Notes under the pieces: model-generated
Told to the model about the DNA's origin: nothing
Databases searched by the model: none
What the model saw: only the letters and a program-made list of their open reading frames with translations
Made by a program: the position numbers and the translations under genes
Source: Alicyclobacillus pomorum DSM 14955
Lineage (GTDB): Bacteria; Bacillota; Bacilli; Alicyclobacillales; Alicyclobacillaceae
Direction of reading: 5' to 3'
DNA length: 64,000 bases
NCBI RefSeq assembly: GCF_000472905.1
Contig: NZ_AXAR01000006.1
Location: forward strand, 144,744 to 208,743
Shown here: in pieces, positions 61,653 through 64,000 of the stretch
Position numbering within the stretch: position 1 is the first letter of the stretch
Layout of the letters: each line of letters starts with the position of its first letter

Positions 61653-62210
61653 TTATTTTTTAAGCTGTTGAGTCCAATTCACCAAATTCGTCATTAATTG
61701 TTTCAACAAGTCTTGCGCCATCTGGTCAGTTAGGTTTCCTTCATCATCAAATTTCGTATGTGCCTGAGCCACCAGTACCATCGGTTGATTCACTACGTAC
61801 ATGTTCAGAACAGACAGAACCTGACGCAGGTGAAGTTGTGCCTCCACCGTACCAAACCCGCCGATGGTTGCCCCAATCGTCGCAACTGGTTTTCCGTTTA
61901 GAGAGTTTTGTCCTGCCGGACGTGTCAGCCAATCGATTGCATTTTTCAATACACCTGGAATCGAAAAATTATATTCCGGTGTGCTGATAACCAACGCATC
62001 GGCAGATTCTATTGCACTTTTTAAGTTCGCCACGACCTCCGGCAGTGGGTCTTCGTTATCCTGATTAAATAACGGAATGCCGGAAATGTCAGCGATTGAA
62101 AACTGAACCTGATCTGCAAGTAACTTACCCGCCGCTTGGAGCAACAGTTTATTGTAAGAATGTTGCCGAAGACTGCCACAAATCCCTATGACCTTCAGTG
62201 ATTGGTTCAT
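61653..62210 (-). CDS. NADPH-dependent FMN reductase
   Basis: A 185-aa flavodoxin-like reductase: GICGSLRQHSYNKLL binds FMN phosphate, TPEYNFSIPGVLKNAIDWL the isoalloxazine ring. It reduces FMN, quinones or chromate with NADPH. The ATG at 62210 has GGAGG at 8 nt; an ATG 6 nt earlier is too close. Monocistronic; it could supply reduced flavin to oxygenases such as the StyA-like protein, but that is speculation. Confidence 0.88.
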   Translation of the reverse strand: MNQSLKVIGICGSLRQHSYNKLLLQAAGKLLADQVQFSIADISGIPLFNQDNEDPLPEVVANLKSAIESADALVISTPEYNFSIPGVLKNAIDWLTRPAGQNSLNGKPVATIGATIGGFGTVEAQLHLRQVLSVLNMYVVNQPMVLVAQAHTKFDDEGNLTDQMAQDLLKQLMTNLVNWTQQLKK

Positions 62211-62392
62211 ATCCATGTCCTCCCCTTGTTTTACGCTTAGAATAGCACATAAGATTTCCATCTCCTTTGCAAAAATGCAAAGGGCAACGCCAAATCAGCG
62301 GAGAATATCACGAAAGCTTGCTGTTTCTCATCGTTGGTGCCACGCCAGATATTCTTTGTCATGTGCCCACGCTCATTTGACCTGGTCATTTG

Positions 62393-63112
62393 TCAAACAG
62401 TTGTGTCATGGGTTTTCTCCAATTGATCTTCGTACTTATCGACATACAACTTGTTTTTCGAGGTGAGGACCGCGTATGCGACGTCCTTCGTGTCAACCAC
62501 TCCACGTCGTTCTAGTTCTGACATCAACCAACTTCGTTTCACGTTGCCATGGACAAGATTTTCCTCAATCACACTGCCATCAATGATCAACTCAACCGGG
62601 AGACGTTCCTTCTGGACCTTACCTTTCTGAAAGTCACCTAAAGTTAAGGGGCGAGCTTCGGGTTTCAAAAGAATACTTAGCTTTCCATTTGTCTCCAAAA
62701 ACGCTTGTTGTATGGTATCGATTTCAAAAATATTTCGTAAACGGAGTTGCTGTATTAATGATTCCAATTTCAATTGAGATTTTTCCAATTCACCTTCGAG
62801 AATTTTTCCGTCGCGAATCAATTCGATGGAATGCCCGGCAATCCATTTACTGATCAGCCGATTTTTCAGCGAAATAAACGATGCGAGGAAAGTAATGAGG
62901 GTAAATATGGCGATTCCGAGAATCAGGTCACCAAGGCTAACATTATGATCTAGAACGATGGCACCTGTCAAAGAACCCAGTGTAATGTTGGCTACGAAGT
63001 TAAAGTAAGTCATTCGCGCAATCATCTGTTTTCCCAACAGACGAACAGCAGCCAACATGAGAACAAAGGCCAATGCTGTTCGAAGGATGATATCTACAAA
63101 GTCCAATTCCAT
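62393..63112 (-). CDS. DUF421 (YetF/YcaP-type) membrane protein
   Basis: A 239-aa protein with three membrane helices (about 8-28, 38-56, 62-82) and a cytosolic beta domain (FEIDTIQQAFLETNGKLSILLKPEARPLT). This is the YetF fold, common in spore-formers and thought to bind small ligands at the cytosolic side. The ATG at 63112 with GAGGTCG upstream is chosen; the frame is open to 63256 but the extra residues are not family-like. Confidence 0.85.
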   Translation of the reverse strand: MELDFVDIILRTALAFVLMLAAVRLLGKQMIARMTYFNFVANITLGSLTGAIVLDHNVSLGDLILGIAIFTLITFLASFISLKNRLISKWIAGHSIELIRDGKILEGELEKSQLKLESLIQQLRLRNIFEIDTIQQAFLETNGKLSILLKPEARPLTLGDFQKGKVQKERLPVELIIDGSVIEENLVHGNVKRSWLMSELERRGVVDTKDVAYAVLTSKNKLYVDKYEDQLEKTHDTTV

Positions 63113-63261
63113 GGTTTCGACCTCATGTTCAAACGAATTCATCAGGCTTATTGTGCCCACCGACCATGAAAAATTGTATTTGAATTCACGTTGACGAGGA
63201 TGAACGCATCGGAGGAATACGCCGCTATCGTGAACCGCCTCATCTCTCGTTATCACTCTTG

Positions 63262-63719
63262 ATGGAGGAAGAATCCACGACGCCTAAGTGGATGCAACCG
63301 GACTTCAGCGATATCAAGGTTGGGACCGGGACGCTTGGAATTTATGTAAACGGAAAACTCGTCAAACGTGTGAATGGCATTGTGGCCGTAGATCCAGCCT
63401 CACACAAAGCAACGACGTTTATGCCATTTGGTACGTGATGCAGATCTTGAATGACCTGTATATCCAATCTAGCTGGGAAAATGGTACGACATGGAATATG
63501 TGGACGGATAACAACATGGTCGATTACACCCCAGAGGAAAACGTAATCTCAGTCGATGAATACCTGTCCAACTTAGACGCATCTGACGATTACGACGGAC
63601 TGGTGGCATACTTGTACGCCACAGGGAATGTGACGTACAACGGTGCAAACACAATTGACAGCGTATACCTAGGTGGATGGTCGCAGTACGCCAAGAGTGA
63701 AGTACATATCATTGTGTAA
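63262..63719 (+). pseudogene. Stalk/copper-amine-oxidase-N-like domain gene with frameshift
   Basis: The first frame (ATG 63262) encodes GTGTLGIYVNGKLVKRVNGIVAVDPASHKATTFMP and then stops (TGA 63436). The next frame continues with AIWYVMQILNDLYIQSSWENGTTWNMW, the usual follow-up in stalk-domain proteins (MPIWYVMQ). Inserting one A in the run near 63425 would restore a single ORF. TGA and ATG overlap as TGATG, so coupled translation is formally possible, but loss of frame is simpler. No signal peptide remains on the N-terminal side, so the gene may be 5'-truncated as well. Confidence 0.6.
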
Positions 63720-63721
63720 AA

Positions 63722-63816
63722 AAGGCTCGGTGTCGTAAGTAGCAAAATGAGCCATTTCGTCCCTCTTCGGTAGAATGGAATTTGGCCAAACCCATTCACG
63801 AGGAGGAGAACGAACA
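63722..63816 (+). mobile_element. Probable left end of the IS256-family element
   Basis: The segment between the broken stalk gene and the transposase probably contains the left terminal inverted repeat (GGCTCGGTGTCGTAAGTAGC at 63723 is a likely candidate). The right end is outside the window, so neither the repeat nor a target duplication could be verified. Confidence 0.4.
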
Positions 63817-64000
63817 ATGGCTCTTTATCAGATTAACCTAGATGACGCGCTTTTGCACGGGCTCTTTCAACAAGACGGGGGTGTAGCCCGACTTCTTGAA
63901 CAGGTTTTGAACCAGATCTTGCAAGCTCAAGTCGCGGAGCAGATTCAAGCCGCTCCATACGAGAGAACCGAAGAACGCCAGGGCTATCGCAATGGTACCT
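63817..64000 (+). CDS. IS256-family transposase, cut by the window edge
   Basis: N-terminal 61 residues of a Mutator-type transposase: MALYQINLDDALLHGLF, LLEQVLNQILQAQVAEQI and PYERTEERQGYRNG, the last block typical of IS256. AGGAGGAG lies 7 nt upstream of ATG. The element continues outside the window. It is not of the same subgroup as the decayed copy at 11.8 kb, whose N-terminus is different. Confidence 0.88.
   Translation, partial: MALYQINLDDALLHGLFQQDGGVARLLEQVLNQILQAQVAEQIQAAPYERTEERQGYRNGT

Noticed and set aside
63288..63437. Start of the stalk-type gene at 63288
   Set aside because: That frame before 63438 reads as unlike-protein; coding sense upstream is in the other frame, indicating a frameshift.

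Overview
The window looks like a chromosomal segment of an endospore-forming Bacillota, most like Alicyclobacillus and relatives. Evidence: strong Shine-Dalgarno sites (AGGAGG type), frequent TTG and GTG starts, three spore-surface proteins of the CsxC/DUF3794 type, a YheC/YheD ATP-grasp protein, LtaS-type and DUF421 membrane proteins, and IS256-family elements. Placement below class level is inference.

Layout. 1-0.5 kb: the 3' end of a coiled-coil protein encoded by a 9-bp satellite. 1-4 kb: a serine hydrolase, then two damaged genes (an ABC ATPase lacking its tail and a frameshifted rubredoxin/MBL-fold gene). 4-6.9 kb: an unusual three-gene operon (NAMPT-like phosphoribosyltransferase, OMP-decarboxylase-like protein, HisI-like cyclohydrolase) behind a good promoter, a leader terminator and a six-codon upstream ORF; this is the best candidate for an undescribed system. 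6.9-10.7 kb: Ogt, a lipoprotein multicopper oxidase with a fused cupredoxin domain, and a nitrilase. 10.7-12.7 kb: accessory debris (a zinc/HTH protein, an IS256 fossil, an orphan YezG-like immunity gene). 13.3-19.6 kb: a gamma-glutamylation pathway for amine or amino-alcohol catabolism (hydrolase, aldehyde dehydrogenase, glutamine-synthetase-like ligase, SDR, a 46-aa membrane protein, permease). 19.7-25.5 kb: ROK kinase, MurF-like ligase, vanadium-haloperoxidase-like PAP2 protein and two ATP-grasp proteins.

25.7-44.5 kb is a spore-surface glycoconjugate island: three CsxC-like proteins interleaved with glycosyltransferases, a GDP-mannose branch (ManC, GMD-like, FkbM methyltransferase) and a complete dTDP-L-rhamnose set in the order rmlA-rmlB-rmlD-rmlC, the gene order of Bacillus subtilis spsIJKL. 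The genes plausibly make, decorate and anchor a mannose/rhamnose-derived spore glycan.

44.8-64 kb is mostly core or metabolic: a GNAT protein, a divergent Sir2 deacylase / Pat-type acetyltransferase pair (reversible lysine acylation), a StyA-like flavin monooxygenase, a DODA-type dioxygenase with DoxX behind a possible HxlR-type operator, a thiolase divergent from an AtoE short-chain fatty acid transporter, a geranylgeranyl-reductase-like flavoprotein, an ABC exporter, DUF3889, an LtaS-family enzyme, an FMN reductase, a YetF protein, a frameshifted stalk-domain gene and the start of an IS256-family transposase cut by the window edge. No rRNA, tRNA or CRISPR array was seen.
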